Source of the DNA: JBBEAM01 sp942491105
GTDB lineage: Bacteria > Pseudomonadota > Alphaproteobacteria > Kiloniellales > DSM-21159
DNA length: 64,000 nucleotides
Direction: 5' to 3'
NCBI GenBank assembly: GCA_942491105.1
Contig: CALNZX010000006.1
Location: 62,001 to 126,000 of the forward strand
Shown here: one piece after another, positions 54,601-62,531 of the stretch
Layout: every line of letters starts with the position of its first letter
How positions within the stretch are numbered: the stretch's first letter is position 1
Made by a program: the position numbers and the translations under genes
Notes under the pieces: generated by a model
The model's database searches: none
Told to the model about the DNA's origin: nothing
Seen by the model: only the letters and a program-made list of their open reading frames with translations

Positions 54601-55309
54601 CGGAAATGCGCGTCGGATCGAGGGACAGCGGCTCCTGCCAGATCGCCTTGAGGCGGGTTCGCACATCCTCCTTCGCGAGCTCGGCAAGCGGAATGCGGTA
54701 GGACTGCCGGTCGGGAAAGTGCGCGTAGTTCTTCCCCTGCCCTGAGAAGTCGGCAAAGACCTCGATGACGTGGCCGACATCGACCACCAGGAGGAAGGGC
54801 GGATAGCCGTGATCGACCGGGAGGGCGCGAGCGTAGTCCTCCGCCTGCTTTCGCGCCGCAATCATCGCCTTGTCCCAGCCTCGCGTATCCCGCTTGGCAG
54901 TCCCCAGCTTCACCTGAGTGGCATCCTCGGGGAGCAATGCCATCTGATCAGAATCGAGCTTCCTTACCTGTCGCTTCGCAGACTGCTTGGCTTCGAGAAT
55001 GAAGTGGTCGCGCTTGTAGCAGTCGATGCGGCCAGGCGTGGTTGAGCCATCCGCGTGCTTGAAGCTCACCCGCCTCTCGAAGACGTAGTCGTTGTAGGCG
55101 TTCTCTTCCTTGGAGGGTGCGGGCCCATCTACGCCCAAGAGTTTGCATAGCGCGATTACGAACGGCTGTGCGTTCGCCAACTCCGAGCCTCCAGAGTCTG
55201 CCCAATACTCGATGAAGGCTGCGACTGCACCTTCGGTTGTGTCTGAACCCCCCGTATCCATCTCGCCAGAGTATGCCAAGGGAAGCGCCGACGACCAGTC
55301 TTGATCCAC
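51662..55309 (-). CDS. Single-chain restriction-modification protein, MmeI-like (type IIL/IIG)
   Basis: A 1215-residue protein. Near the N-terminus IDCYKRDHFILEAKQ has D96, E106 and K108, the D-x9-E-x-K nuclease spacing of MmeI. An adenine methyltransferase follows with motif I VLDPACGTGNFLY near residue 440 and motif IV IVGNPPFIGG near 605; the part after about 850 is the likely target-recognition region. It would cut and methylate with one polypeptide, so no separate partner is needed. The start is a GTG at 55309, with an ATG 16 codons later possible. Less G+C-rich stretches (around 52.5-53.3 kb) and the tRNA-Phe neighbour hint at acquisition. Confidence 0.82.
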   Translation of the reverse strand: MDQDWSSALPLAYSGEMDTGGSDTTEGAVAAFIEYWADSGGSELANAQPFVIALCKLLGVDGPAPSKEENAYNDYVFERRVSFKHADGSTTPGRIDCYKRDHFILEAKQSAKRQVRKLDSDQMALLPEDATQVKLGTAKRDTRGWDKAMIAARKQAEDYARALPVDHGYPPFLLVVDVGHVIEVFADFSGQGKNYAHFPDRQSYRIPLAELAKEDVRTRLKAIWQEPLSLDPTRISAEVTRDVAERLARIARGQEGKHHPEKVAAFLMRCLFTMFAEDVGLLPKDAFAELLAEMEKSPAHFAPAMEALWKVMDEGGYAPQFNEVVKRFNGTLFKDRSAIPLSAEDIHELWVAAKRDWKDVEPAIFGTLLEQALDKRERAKLGAHYTPRAYVERVVIPTVIEPLRDEWEEVQARAQELRDGGKLEDAQKAVKAFHHTLCTTRVLDPACGTGNFLYVSLELMKRLEGEVLDALDDLGEDAPRLAMSGETVDPSHFYGLEVNPRAVPIADLVLWLGYLKWQLRTTGLASLPEPVLRATDSIKQQDAILAYDDRELIRDENGKPVTVWDGHTYKPHPVTGNAVPDETARQETYRYTKPRKASWPEAEFIVGNPPFIGGKDIRAELGDGYAEAIWEVRPHIPGGADFVMHFWDQAAEILLAKNSKLRRFGFITTNSVTQTFSRRVIERHLNAKKPLSLVFAVPNHPWLKQAGKAAVRIAMTVAEKGRLQGVIAEVRREEGLNSDTPKVELEKREGKIQANLRIGADLSQVTSLLSNKNLSSPGIKLHGAGFIVTEAKARELGLGRVRGLEDYILDYRNGRDLTQRPRGVKVIDLYSLSAEQVRDHFPSVYQHVHDYVKPERDHNNRAYRREGWWLFGENIPEARKFLFSVPRYIATVETSKHRFFQFLDASIRPDNMLVNIGLESAEHLAVLSSRLHVAWAISAGGWLGAGNDPRYSKTRTFDPFPFPVFETLDPRLVNRLRDLGERLDAFRKERLAAYSFLTMTGLYNVMERLRELEDRWPVPILTEKEKDVHDAGLVSVLMEIHNEIDAAVLEAYGWNDLADALVGKPGGTTPSQHKVPEQEEAEEELLTRIVTLNQERAAEEKRGVVHWLRPEFQVPKLGHKVKGAAEQLEADIGIAEDEAVPSWPGDGLAQIRVVRDLLTKAQGPVAPDSLAEAFSGRNTAKRKERIGQVLETLTETGAIRRVGEGGADLRYFLPR

Positions 55310-55447
55310 CAGTCCAACAGCGCTTACAGCGGATATCGCTCGACCATCAGAAGGGGTGGTTGAGAGACGCTATCGAGGTAATACGATCCGATAGGACAAT
55401 CGCACCCTGATAGCCCATATAAATTGATTTTAAAGAGAGAAAGCGAA

Positions 55448-55523
55448 TGGTGCCCAGGGGCGGAATCGAACCACCGACACTGCGATTTTCAGTCGCATGC
55501 TCTACCAACTGAGCTACCTGGGC
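55448..55523 (-). tRNA. tRNA-Phe (GAA)
   Basis: A 76-base cloverleaf with encoded CCA: acceptor GCCCAGG / CCTGGGC, D-arm GCTCAGTTGGTAGAGC, anticodon loop with GAA (ACTGAAAATC) and T-arm GGTGGTTCGATTCCGCC. It lies downstream of the yacG-protease genes on the same strand, a common place in alphaproteobacteria, with the restriction-modification gene beyond its 3' end. Confidence 0.97.
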
Positions 55524-55682
55524 CACCTTCCGGACGGGCCGGAGAACCGGGGCGGAGCTGGGCTCCGCCGGACGCTCTCGAGGAGCGCCGTGCGCTTATA
55601 GAAGAACTCGGCGGTGCTGTCCAGCCTCCCTTGCCCGGCCGGGCTTTTCCAGGGATTCCCTGGGCTTGCGCCCCAGGGGGCC

Positions 55683-56717
55683 TTAGCGCGGAACGGCCGC
55701 GATCTCGAGCTCGACCGGGGTTTCGGCGCCGTCGCGCCACAGGATCAGGGTCACGCGCTCGCCGGGCCGGGCGAGCTGCAGCGCGGTGCGCGCGTCGCTG
55801 GCCTGGTGGACCCGGCGGGCGCCCACGGCCAGCAGCAGATCGCCCTTGCGCAGCCCCGCCGTCTCGGCCGGGCTGCCGGGGCGGACCGAGGCGACCAGGG
55901 CGCCGCTGCGCGCGCGCCGCCGTTCCAGGGGCAGATCGCCGAACTGCAGCCCGGCCGATCCGCGCCGCACCGCGCCGAAGGCGATCAGATCGCCCATCAC
56001 CCGCTCGAGCAGCGCCGGGGAGACCGCGAAGTTGACCCCGAGATTGCCATCGGTCTTGCCGGTGAAGATCGCCGAGAGCAGGCCGACGAGCCGCCCCTGG
56101 CGGTCGAGCAGCGGGCCGCCGGACATGCCGGGGTTGACCGCCGCGTCGGTCTGGATGAAGTCCTCGACGGCGTTGAAGCCGGTCTGGGTGCGCCGGGTCG
56201 CCGAGACCACGCCGCAGGATAGCGAGAGGCCGAGGCCGTAGGCGTTGCCCAGGGCGCAGACCTCCTGGCCCAGCGCCGGCTCTCCGCCATCGGCGAGCAG
56301 CGGCAGATCCTCGCCGATCTTCAGCAGCGCGAGGTCGCTGGCCGGGTCCCCGGCGATGAGTTCGGCCGGCAGCACCCGCCCATCGGCCAGGCGCACGTCG
56401 ATCCGCTCGGCCTGGGCGACGACGTGCAGCGCCGTGGCGATCCGGCCGCCGGGGGCGATGGCGAAGCCGCTGCCCTCGGGCGCGCTGCCCGGCGGCGCCC
56501 CCTGCCCGCCCTGGGCATAACCCGGCCAGACCGGCAGCACGGAGACCACCGACGGCAGCGCCGCCTCCAGCGACTGCGCAAGCGCCGCGCCGGGCAGCAG
56601 CAGCGCCAGCGACAGCAGCGCGGCCAAAACCCGGAATGCCAGAAGCAGAACTCGGGGCACCAGAACTCGGGGCACCAGAACCCGGGGCACCAGAACCCGG
56701 GGCGCCGGGCGGCGCAT
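55683..56717 (-). CDS. Trypsin-like serine protease with PDZ domain (DegP/HtrA-like)
   Basis: A 344-residue envelope protease. The N-terminus has a basic region of fivefold VLVPR repeats and then a signal peptide (about residues 24-48). The protease domain carries the triad in TALHVV (near 95), ASDLALLKI (near 127) and NPGMSGGPLL (near 197), and a PDZ domain covers about 255-335 (GSPAETAGLRKGDLLLAVGA). GMSGGP replaces the commoner GNSGGP. The ATG overlaps the yacG stop (TGATG). It is part of the infA-maf-rng-yacG run. Confidence 0.87.
   Translation of the reverse strand: MRRPAPRVLVPRVLVPRVLVPRVLLLAFRVLAALLSLALLLPGAALAQSLEAALPSVVSVLPVWPGYAQGGQGAPPGSAPEGSGFAIAPGGRIATALHVVAQAERIDVRLADGRVLPAELIAGDPASDLALLKIGEDLPLLADGGEPALGQEVCALGNAYGLGLSLSCGVVSATRRTQTGFNAVEDFIQTDAAVNPGMSGGPLLDRQGRLVGLLSAIFTGKTDGNLGVNFAVSPALLERVMGDLIAFGAVRRGSAGLQFGDLPLERRRARSGALVASVRPGSPAETAGLRKGDLLLAVGARRVHQASDARTALQLARPGERVTLILWRDGAETPVELEIAAVPR
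56646..56705. repeat. Four tandem 15-base repeats at the start of the protease gene
   Basis: CAGAACTCGGGGCAC occurs at 56646-56660 and 56661-56675, and CAGAACCCGGGGCAC/CGC at 56676-56690 and 56691-56705. They encode repeated VLVPR-type pentapeptides just before the signal peptide. The unit is a multiple of three, so copy-number change would keep the frame. Confidence 0.92.
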
Positions 56718-56956
56718 CAGTCTTCCTCCTCGTAGAGTCCGCTGTCACGCGGATCGTCCTCGCCGGGCTCCGGCGGCCGTTCCTGGGTGGGAATGCGGTA
56801 GCTGCCCTGCAGCCAGCGGCCAAGGTCGATCTGGGCGCAGCGGGCCGAGCAGAACGGCCGGGCCGCGGCCTGGGAGGGCGCGCCGCAGATCGGGCACTTG
56901 CCGCCATTGCGGCGGCTTGCCCGGCGCGGCGGCGAAGAGGAAGACTCGCCGTTCAT
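56717..56956 (-). CDS. yacG: DNA gyrase inhibitor YacG
   Basis: A 79-residue zinc protein with CPICGAP near residue 21 and FCSARCAQIDLGRWLQG near 35, the four cysteines of the YacG zinc site, and an acidic C-terminus. It binds GyrB and lowers gyrase activity. It overlaps rng upstream (ATGA) and the protease gene downstream. Confidence 0.94.
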   Translation of the reverse strand: MNGESSSSPPRRASRRNGGKCPICGAPSQAAARPFCSARCAQIDLGRWLQGSYRIPTQERPPEPGEDDPRDSGLYEEED

Positions 56957-58002
56957 CGCCGGGAGGCTATCACGAGTTCATGGGAGTCGTCGTCCCGCCA
57001 GGCCTCCTCGATCAGGACCAGGGGATGGCCGCGCTGGGCCTCCAGGGCCGCCAGGGCCGGCCCGGCCGGGCCACGCAGGGCGGCGGCGAGGCGCGGCGAG
57101 AGACGCAGCTCGGCGCCCGTCGAGGGCGGCGCGGCAGCGAAGCCGCGCAGCGCGTCATAGGCCAGGGACAGCGGCGCGCGGCGGCGGCGCGGCGGCCCGA
57201 ACATCAGCTCGTGCAAGGCCGGGCCGGACCGCCGGCGGGCGATCTCGATCAAGCCGCTGGCCGACATCGCCGCGACCTCGACCGGCGCGCCATCGGCCTG
57301 CAGGCCCTCGCGCAGGCGCTCGGCCACCTGGCGGCGCTGGTCCTTGCGCTCCAGGCCGAGAAAATCCACCACGATCAGCCCAGACAGGCCGCGCAGGCGC
57401 AGCTGGCGCGGAATCTCGGCGGCGGCCTCCAGATCGATGGCGAGCGCGTCGCGGCGGTCGGTCCCGCTGTCCAGGTCGATGGCGGTCAGCGCGGTCACCG
57501 GCTCGATGATCAGGCGCGCGCCGCCGGGCAGCGGCAGCTCGCTGTCGAGCAGACTCTCGATCTGGGCCTCGACGTCCTCGGGAAAGCAGGCGCCGCAGTC
57601 CTCGGGGGGCAGCGCCTGGGCGGCGATCCAGCTCTCCAGCCCTTCGGCGGCGCGCAGCAGTTGGGGGAGCGGCCCGGCGCTTTGCTCGACGCCCCGGGCG
57701 CTCAGCTTGGCGCCCTTGCCCGGCGACGGGGCGCGGGTCACCTTGAGGCAGAGCGCCGCCCCTTCCGTGAGTTCCCGGGGGGCTTTGTCGAGCGGCAGGA
57801 AGCCGGGCTCGGCCTCCCCGATCTCGACGAAGGCGGCGCCCAGCGCCCGGTCGATACGGCGGACGCGGCCCCGGTAGAGGCTGCCCGCCTGCACCGCGGC
57901 GGGGCCGCGCTCCAGGCGGAAATCCTGCAGCCGTCCGGCGGCGTCGAGCCGCGCGGCGCGGGTCTCGCCCGGCAGGCGCGCGACCAGCAGCCGCCCGTTC
58001 AC
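56953..58002 (-). CDS. rng: Ribonuclease E/G family protein
   Basis: A 349-residue RNase G-like protein. The S1-like start (GSLYRGRVRRIDRALGAAFV near residue 45) is followed by the catalytic DNase-I-like part with ALTAIDLDSGTD near 190 and GLIVVDFLGLERKDQRRQV near 223, which carry the magnesium-binding aspartates. It is shorter than E. coli RNase G (about 490 residues), as in other alphaproteobacteria at this locus. The GTG start at 58002 overlaps the maf stop, and its stop overlaps yacG. Confidence 0.88.
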   Translation of the reverse strand: MNGRLLVARLPGETRAARLDAAGRLQDFRLERGPAAVQAGSLYRGRVRRIDRALGAAFVEIGEAEPGFLPLDKAPRELTEGAALCLKVTRAPSPGKGAKLSARGVEQSAGPLPQLLRAAEGLESWIAAQALPPEDCGACFPEDVEAQIESLLDSELPLPGGARLIIEPVTALTAIDLDSGTDRRDALAIDLEAAAEIPRQLRLRGLSGLIVVDFLGLERKDQRRQVAERLREGLQADGAPVEVAAMSASGLIEIARRRSGPALHELMFGPPRRRRAPLSLAYDALRGFAAAPPSTGAELRLSPRLAAALRGPAGPALAALEAQRGHPLVLIEEAWRDDDSHELVIASRR

Positions 58003-58574
58003 CGGAGGTACCCGAGCCCGCGCAGCAGCGCCAGGGTCTCGGCCAGCGGCAGACCGACGACGTTGCTGTAGCTGCCGTTGATGCTGGGAACGAAGGCGCC
58101 GGCGGCGCCCTGGATAGCGTAGCCCCCGGCCTTGCCCCGCCACTCGCCGCCTTCGAGATAGGCCGCGATTTCAGCTGCCGTCAGGCGTTTGAAGGTCACC
58201 TGGGTCATCACGCAGCGGCGCGCCGCCTTGCCGCCGGGCGCGATCAACTCGACCCCGCTGTAGACCCGGTGGCGCCGTCCCGACAGCAGCTCCAGGCAGC
58301 GCCGGGCCTCGTCCTCGCGCTCCGCCTTGGGCAGGATGCGCCGGCCGCAGGCGACCACGGTGTCCGCCGCCAGCACATAGGCGCCGCGCTGGCGCCCGGC
58401 CACGGCCTCCGCCTTGCCCGCCGCCATGCGCGCGGCATAGACGCGCGGCAGCTCCCGGACTTCGGGGGTCTCGTCGAGCGCCGCCGGATCGACCTCGGTC
58501 GGCTCGATGCCAGCCTGACGCAGCAACGCGAGCCGCCGCGGCGAGGCGGAAGCGAGAATCAGAGGGGCGTCCAT
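57999..58574 (-). CDS. maf: Maf-family nucleoside triphosphate pyrophosphatase
   Basis: A 191-residue protein with the Maf start ILASASPRRLALLRQAGI and the core motifs AADTVVACG near residue 68 and KAGGYAIQGAAGAFV near 152. Maf proteins hydrolyse non-canonical or canonical nucleotides such as dTTP or modified bases. It lies 20 bases after infA and overlaps rng. Confidence 0.95.
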   Translation of the reverse strand: MDAPLILASASPRRLALLRQAGIEPTEVDPAALDETPEVRELPRVYAARMAAGKAEAVAGRQRGAYVLAADTVVACGRRILPKAEREDEARRCLELLSGRRHRVYSGVELIAPGGKAARRCVMTQVTFKRLTAAEIAAYLEGGEWRGKAGGYAIQGAAGAFVPSINGSYSNVVGLPLAETLALLRGLGYLR

Positions 58575-58594
58575 CGGCGAAGCGCCGCCCAGGC

Positions 58595-58813
58595 TTATTT
58601 GTAGCGGAAGGTGATGCGGCCCTTGGACAGATCGTAGGGCGTCATTTCGACGTTCACGCGATCTCCGGCTAGAACGCGAATGCGGTGCTTACGCATCTTT
58701 CCCGCGGTATGCGCCAGCACTTCGTGGTCGTTGTCGAGCTTCACGCGAAACATCGCATTGGGCAGCAACTCGACGACGGTGCCCTGAAATTCGATCAGGT
58801 CTTCTTTTGCCAT
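58595..58813 (-). CDS. infA: Translation initiation factor IF-1 (alphaproteobacterial type)
   Basis: A 72-residue IF-1 with MAKEDLIEFQGTVVELLPNA and MRKHRIRVLAGDRVNVEMTP, the alphaproteobacterial pattern. It differs at about a third of positions from the IF-1 at 27601. The gene order infA-maf-rng-yacG is standard in alphaproteobacteria, which fixes the lineage of this half. Confidence 0.96.
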   Translation of the reverse strand: MAKEDLIEFQGTVVELLPNAMFRVKLDNDHEVLAHTAGKMRKHRIRVLAGDRVNVEMTPYDLSKGRITFRYK

Positions 58814-58958
58814 TCCAGCTTTCTTCTTGGTCAGTTATCGACAGCGGAACTCCCGGGCGCGATGGACGAACCATCCCCGGATCTCCGCAAAACGCGGCGG
58901 ATCATACACAATGCCGCCCCGCATAACAATTACATGGGCGAAAGCGCGAAATATCCGG

Positions 58959-59408
58959 TCAGTCCCCGGCTTCCTGGAAGCGTTCGGTGATCCGGCGCAG
59001 CAGCTCGTCGCGGACGCCGCGGTAGGCATCGAGCTGCTCCTCGCGGCTGCCCTCGACGATGCCCGGATCCATGATCCGCCAGTACTCGACGTCGCAGGCC
59101 ATGGTGCGGGTCAGCTCGACGGCGGAATGCTGGGCTTCCGGCGACAGGGAAATGATCAGGTCGTAGGAGGTATCCTCGAGGTCGTCGAAGGTCTTGGCGC
59201 GGTGCTTGGAGATATCGATGTCGAGCTCGCGCATCACCGCGACCGCGAAGCCGTCGACCTCGCCGTCGCGCACCCCGACGGAATCGACGAAGACCTTGTG
59301 GCCCAGAAGCTTCTTCAGCAGCGCCTCGGCCATCGGCGAGCGCACGGAATTGTGGGTGCAGGCGAAGAGAACGGCGCCCGGAAGCTCGGCAGGAGGAAGC
59401 CCGGCCAT
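58959..59408 (-). CDS. Low-molecular-weight phosphatase/arsenate-reductase-like protein
   Basis: A 149-residue protein with ACTHNSVRSPMAEALL near residue 16, giving the C-x5-R loop, and DPGIVEGSREEQLDAYR near 113. Thioredoxin-type arsenate reductases need extra cysteines, which I do not see in the expected places, so a phosphatase role is likelier. It lies seven bases after UPF0262, the standard alphaproteobacterial order (hisD, UPF0262, phosphatase, infA). Confidence 0.88.
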   Translation of the reverse strand: MAGLPPAELPGAVLFACTHNSVRSPMAEALLKKLLGHKVFVDSVGVRDGEVDGFAVAVMRELDIDISKHRAKTFDDLEDTSYDLIISLSPEAQHSAVELTRTMACDVEYWRIMDPGIVEGSREEQLDAYRGVRDELLRRITERFQEAGD

Positions 59409-59415
59409 CTACGCT

Positions 59416-59898
59416 CTAGCCCTTGATGTGCAGGACGCAAAGCAGGGTGAAAAGCCGCCGCGCCGTATTGTCGTCGAGCTCGATCTTATCCTCGAGACGG
59501 GTGGTCAGGAGCTCGGACCCCTCGTTGTGCAGGCCCCGGCGGCCCATGTCGATGGCCTCGATCTTCGAGGGGCTGGCGGTCTTGATCGCCTCGAAATAGC
59601 TTTCGCAGACCGTGAAGTAGTCCTTGATGATGCGGCGGAAGGGCGACAGCGGCAGCGGCACCGTGCCCAGCGGCGCGCCGGCCTCGTCGCGGATATCGAA
59701 GATCAGGCGGTTGTCGGAAATACGCAGGTGCAGGCGATAGGGCCCCCGGTAATCGCCGACCGGACGGAAGTAGTTGTCCTCCAGCAGGTCGTAGATGGCG
59801 ACCGCCCGCTCATGCTCGACATCGGCGGCGCGGCGCACGACGCTGCGCTCGTCGAGGGTGATATCGCAGATTCTCTGGGCCTTGGACTCCGTGGACAT
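59416..59898 (-). CDS. UPF0262 family protein
   Basis: A 160-residue cytoplasmic protein matching UPF0262: AQRICDITLDERSVVRR near the start, PYRLHLRISDNRLIFDIRDE near residue 55 and LSPFRRIIKDYFTVCESYFE near 84. The family is found almost only in alphaproteobacteria and has no known function. It follows hisD by 16 bases. Confidence 0.93.
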   Translation of the reverse strand: MSTESKAQRICDITLDERSVVRRAADVEHERAVAIYDLLEDNYFRPVGDYRGPYRLHLRISDNRLIFDIRDEAGAPLGTVPLPLSPFRRIIKDYFTVCESYFEAIKTASPSKIEAIDMGRRGLHNEGSELLTTRLEDKIELDDNTARRLFTLLCVLHIKG

Positions 59899-59914
59899 GG
59901 GCGCCCTCCCGGCG

Positions 59915-61240
59915 CTATGCGTCGGGTTCCGAGTTGGAGCTCCCGGACCCCGCGTTCAACCGGAGTGCCACGGAGAGCGCATGCGCGTCCAGTCCTTCGG
60001 CGCGGGCCAGCGTGACGGCCGTGGGGCCGAGCGCGGCCAGGCCCTCGGGACCGCAGGCGATCAGCGAGGAGCGCTTCATGAAGTCGAGCACCGAGAGTCC
60101 CGAGGAGAAACGGGCGCTGCGCCCGGTCGGCAAGACATGGTTCGGGCCCGCCAGGTAGTCGCCGATCACCTCGGGCGTGTGGCGGCCGAGGAAAATCGCC
60201 CCGGCGTTGGAAAAGCTGGGCAGCAGAGACTGCGGATCGGCCACGGCGAGCTCCAGATGCTCCGGCGCGATGCTGTCGATCAGGGCCCCGGCCTGGGCCA
60301 GGTTCTCCAACAGGATGACGGCGCCGTGGTCGCCCCAGGAGGCGCGCGCGATGGCGCTGCGCGGCAGCGACTGCAGGTGGCCGTCGACGGCGGCCTCGAC
60401 CGCCGCCGCGAAGTCGGCGTCGTCGGTCAGCAGGATCGACTGCGCCGTTGGGTCGTGCTCGGCTTGGCTGAGCAGGTCGGCGGCGATCCAGGCAGGATCG
60501 TTGGCGGCATCGGCGACCACTAGAATCTCCGAGGGACCGGCGATCATGTCGATCCCGACCTGGCCGAAGACCTGGCGCTTGGCCGCGGCGACGAAGGCAT
60601 TGCCAGGTCCGGTGATCTTATCGACCGGCGCGATCGACTCGCTGCCATAGGCCAGCGCGGCCACGGCCTGGGCGCCGCCGAGCCGGTAGATTTCCTCGAT
60701 CCCGCAGATTTTCGCCGCCGCCAGCACCAGGGGATTGAGCTCCCCGTCGGGCGCGGGAACCGTGATCGCGATGCGCTTGACGCCGGCGACCCGGGCCGGC
60801 ACGGCGTTCATCAGCACCGATGAGGGATAGGCCGCGGTTCCGCCGGGGACATAGAGCCCGGCGGCGGCGACCGGCGTCCAGCGGTGGCCGAGCCGCAGGC
60901 CCAGGGCATCCTCGTAATCCAGATCCCCCGGCAGCTGCCGCTGGTGATAGTCCTCGAGACGGGCCTTGGCGAAGTCCAGCGCGCGCAGAGTCTCCGGCGT
61001 GCAGGCCGCGACGGCGGCGGTCAGCTCACGCTCGGTCACCCGGAAATCCTCCGGCGCGACCTCGAAGCGGTCGAACCGGCGGGTATAGTCGGCCAGGGCG
61101 GCATCGCCGCGCGCCCGCACCTCGGCGATGATCTCGGCGACCACCCCGTCGACCTCGGCCTCGGCCTCGCGCTTGACCTCCAGGAAGGCGCCGAAGGCCG
61201 CGGCGAAGTCCGCGTCGCGGGTATCGAGCTTAAGCGGCAC
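59915..61240 (-). CDS. hisD: Histidinol dehydrogenase
   Basis: HisD makes histidine from histidinol in two NAD steps. The 441-residue protein has VPGGTAAYPSSVLMNAVPA near residue 120, the zinc-site stretch PSEILVVADAANDPAW near 235-250 and LSVLDFMKRSSL near 395. The GTG at 61240 follows GGGAGG by six bases and is preferred over the ATG at 61267. It overlaps hisG by 11 bases. Confidence 0.95.
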   Translation of the reverse strand: MPLKLDTRDADFAAAFGAFLEVKREAEAEVDGVVAEIIAEVRARGDAALADYTRRFDRFEVAPEDFRVTERELTAAVAACTPETLRALDFAKARLEDYHQRQLPGDLDYEDALGLRLGHRWTPVAAAGLYVPGGTAAYPSSVLMNAVPARVAGVKRIAITVPAPDGELNPLVLAAAKICGIEEIYRLGGAQAVAALAYGSESIAPVDKITGPGNAFVAAAKRQVFGQVGIDMIAGPSEILVVADAANDPAWIAADLLSQAEHDPTAQSILLTDDADFAAAVEAAVDGHLQSLPRSAIARASWGDHGAVILLENLAQAGALIDSIAPEHLELAVADPQSLLPSFSNAGAIFLGRHTPEVIGDYLAGPNHVLPTGRSARFSSGLSVLDFMKRSSLIACGPEGLAALGPTAVTLARAEGLDAHALSVALRLNAGSGSSNSEPDA

Positions 61241-61904
61241 GGGCCGCCTCCCGGAAACGCTCGACATAGCCGCTGACCTCGTCGGCGCGGGTTTTCATCG
61301 CCGCCCGGTTGACGACCAGGCGCGAGGTAATCTCCGTGATGGTCTCGACCTCGACCAGATTGTTGGCCTTCAGGGTCGCGCCGCTCGATACCAGGTCGAC
61401 GATGCGGCGGCACAGCCCCAGGCTCGGCGCCAGTTCCATGGCGCCGTTGAGCTTGATGCATTCGGCCTGCACGCCGCGCGCGGCGAAGTGGCGGCGGGTG
61501 ATTTCGGGATACTTGGTGGCGACGCGGATATGGCTCCAGCGCTGCGGATTGTCCTGCGCCAGCAGTTCCTGCGGCGCTGCGACGGAGAGCCGGCAGTGGC
61601 CGATCCCCAGATCGACCGGCGCGTAGAGTTCCGGATAGTCGAACTCCATCAGCACATCGTTCCCGGCGACCCCGAGATGCGCCGCGCCGAAGGCGACGAA
61701 GGTCGCGACATCGAAGCTGCGCACCCGGATGATCTCCAGATTGGGCTCGTTGGTGGCGAAGCGCAGCTGCCGCGCGGAGTCGTCGAAAAAGGCGGCTTCC
61801 GGCTCGATGCCGGCTTCCGCCATGACCGGGCGCAGTTCCTTCAGGATGCGGCCCTTGGGCACGGCCAAGATCAGCGGCTGATTGGCGGCGATGCTCGGCG
61901 ACAC
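61230..61904 (-). CDS. hisG: ATP phosphoribosyltransferase, short form
   Basis: A 224-residue HisG that starts histidine synthesis from ATP and PRPP. LILAVPKGRILKELRPVM at the N-terminus and the phosphate-binding LVSSGATLKANNLVEVE near 175 are typical. It lacks the C-terminal regulatory domain of the long form, so it should need HisZ, which is not in this window. It precedes hisD. Confidence 0.95.
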   Translation of the reverse strand: MSPSIAANQPLILAVPKGRILKELRPVMAEAGIEPEAAFFDDSARQLRFATNEPNLEIIRVRSFDVATFVAFGAAHLGVAGNDVLMEFDYPELYAPVDLGIGHCRLSVAAPQELLAQDNPQRWSHIRVATKYPEITRRHFAARGVQAECIKLNGAMELAPSLGLCRRIVDLVSSGATLKANNLVEVETITEITSRLVVNRAAMKTRADEVSGYVERFREAARAA

Positions 61905-62017
61905 GGCTTGTCCTTTCCTAGATCCGAGGCGGCGGCGGCCCGGGCGGCCGCGAGTGGCGGTGATTTACCGCGCTTCGCCGGTGAGGTCCAGGAGCAAGGC
62001 CAGGACAAGCCACCGAA

Positions 62018-62530
62018 TTAGGAGGCTGCGCCGTCCTCGTCCTCGCCGTGGTTCGGCAGATTCGGTGTCGGCCAGGGCTCGCCCATGTCTTCCAGGTGGA
62101 CTCGCACCTTCTTGGCCTGCAGGCGGATCGCGGCTTCCTCCGCGAAGAGCAGAACGATCTCCCCCGCCTTGGCCTCGATGGTCAGCAGTTCCAGCAGCCG
62201 GGCCTTGTCCTTGCGGTCGATACCGCGCAGCCGCGCCGCCTGGACCCCATCGAAGGTCAGCGCGCTATGCACCCGCTCGAACACCGGTCCTCCGCCCTCC
62301 TCGGCGAAGGCCACGTCCTCGTCGTCCTGCTCGGCTTCGCGCCGCTGGACGGCCTCCAGGGCCGCCGCCGGACCTTCCTTGGGCAGACGCTCCCACTTGA
62401 AGCGGTTGAACAGCAGCACGAAGCGCCGCTCCGCGGGCAGGTAGGCCATCTCCTTGACCGGCAGGATGGCGTCCTGCAGGACCGCGGCGATGACCTGCAG
62501 ATCCTCGCTGTCGCGGGCCCGCAGCTTCAT
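62018..62530 (-). CDS. DUF2948 family protein
   Basis: A 170-residue protein beginning MKLRARDSEDLQVIAAVLQD and containing PAERRFVLLFNRFKWER, as in DUF2948. The family is alphaproteobacterial and lies between murA and hisD/hisG; its function is unknown. The ATG at 62530 is just after the murA stop; in-frame ATG codons at 62548 and 62569 lie inside murA. Confidence 0.9.
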   Translation of the reverse strand: MKLRARDSEDLQVIAAVLQDAILPVKEMAYLPAERRFVLLFNRFKWERLPKEGPAAALEAVQRREAEQDDEDVAFAEEGGGPVFERVHSALTFDGVQAARLRGIDRKDKARLLELLTIEAKAGEIVLLFAEEAAIRLQAKKVRVHLEDMGEPWPTPNLPNHGEDEDGAAS

Positions 62531-62531
62531 T

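Noticed and set aside
51662..55523. Prophage or integrative island at tRNA-Phe
   Set aside because: There is no integrase, and no direct repeat of the tRNA 3' end was found near 51,630, so only a single defence gene can be claimed.
55524..55682. Terminator at the GCCCGGCCGGGC palindrome followed by TTTT on the plus strand
   Set aside because: The palindrome has no loop, the T-run is short, and no plus-strand gene ends here.
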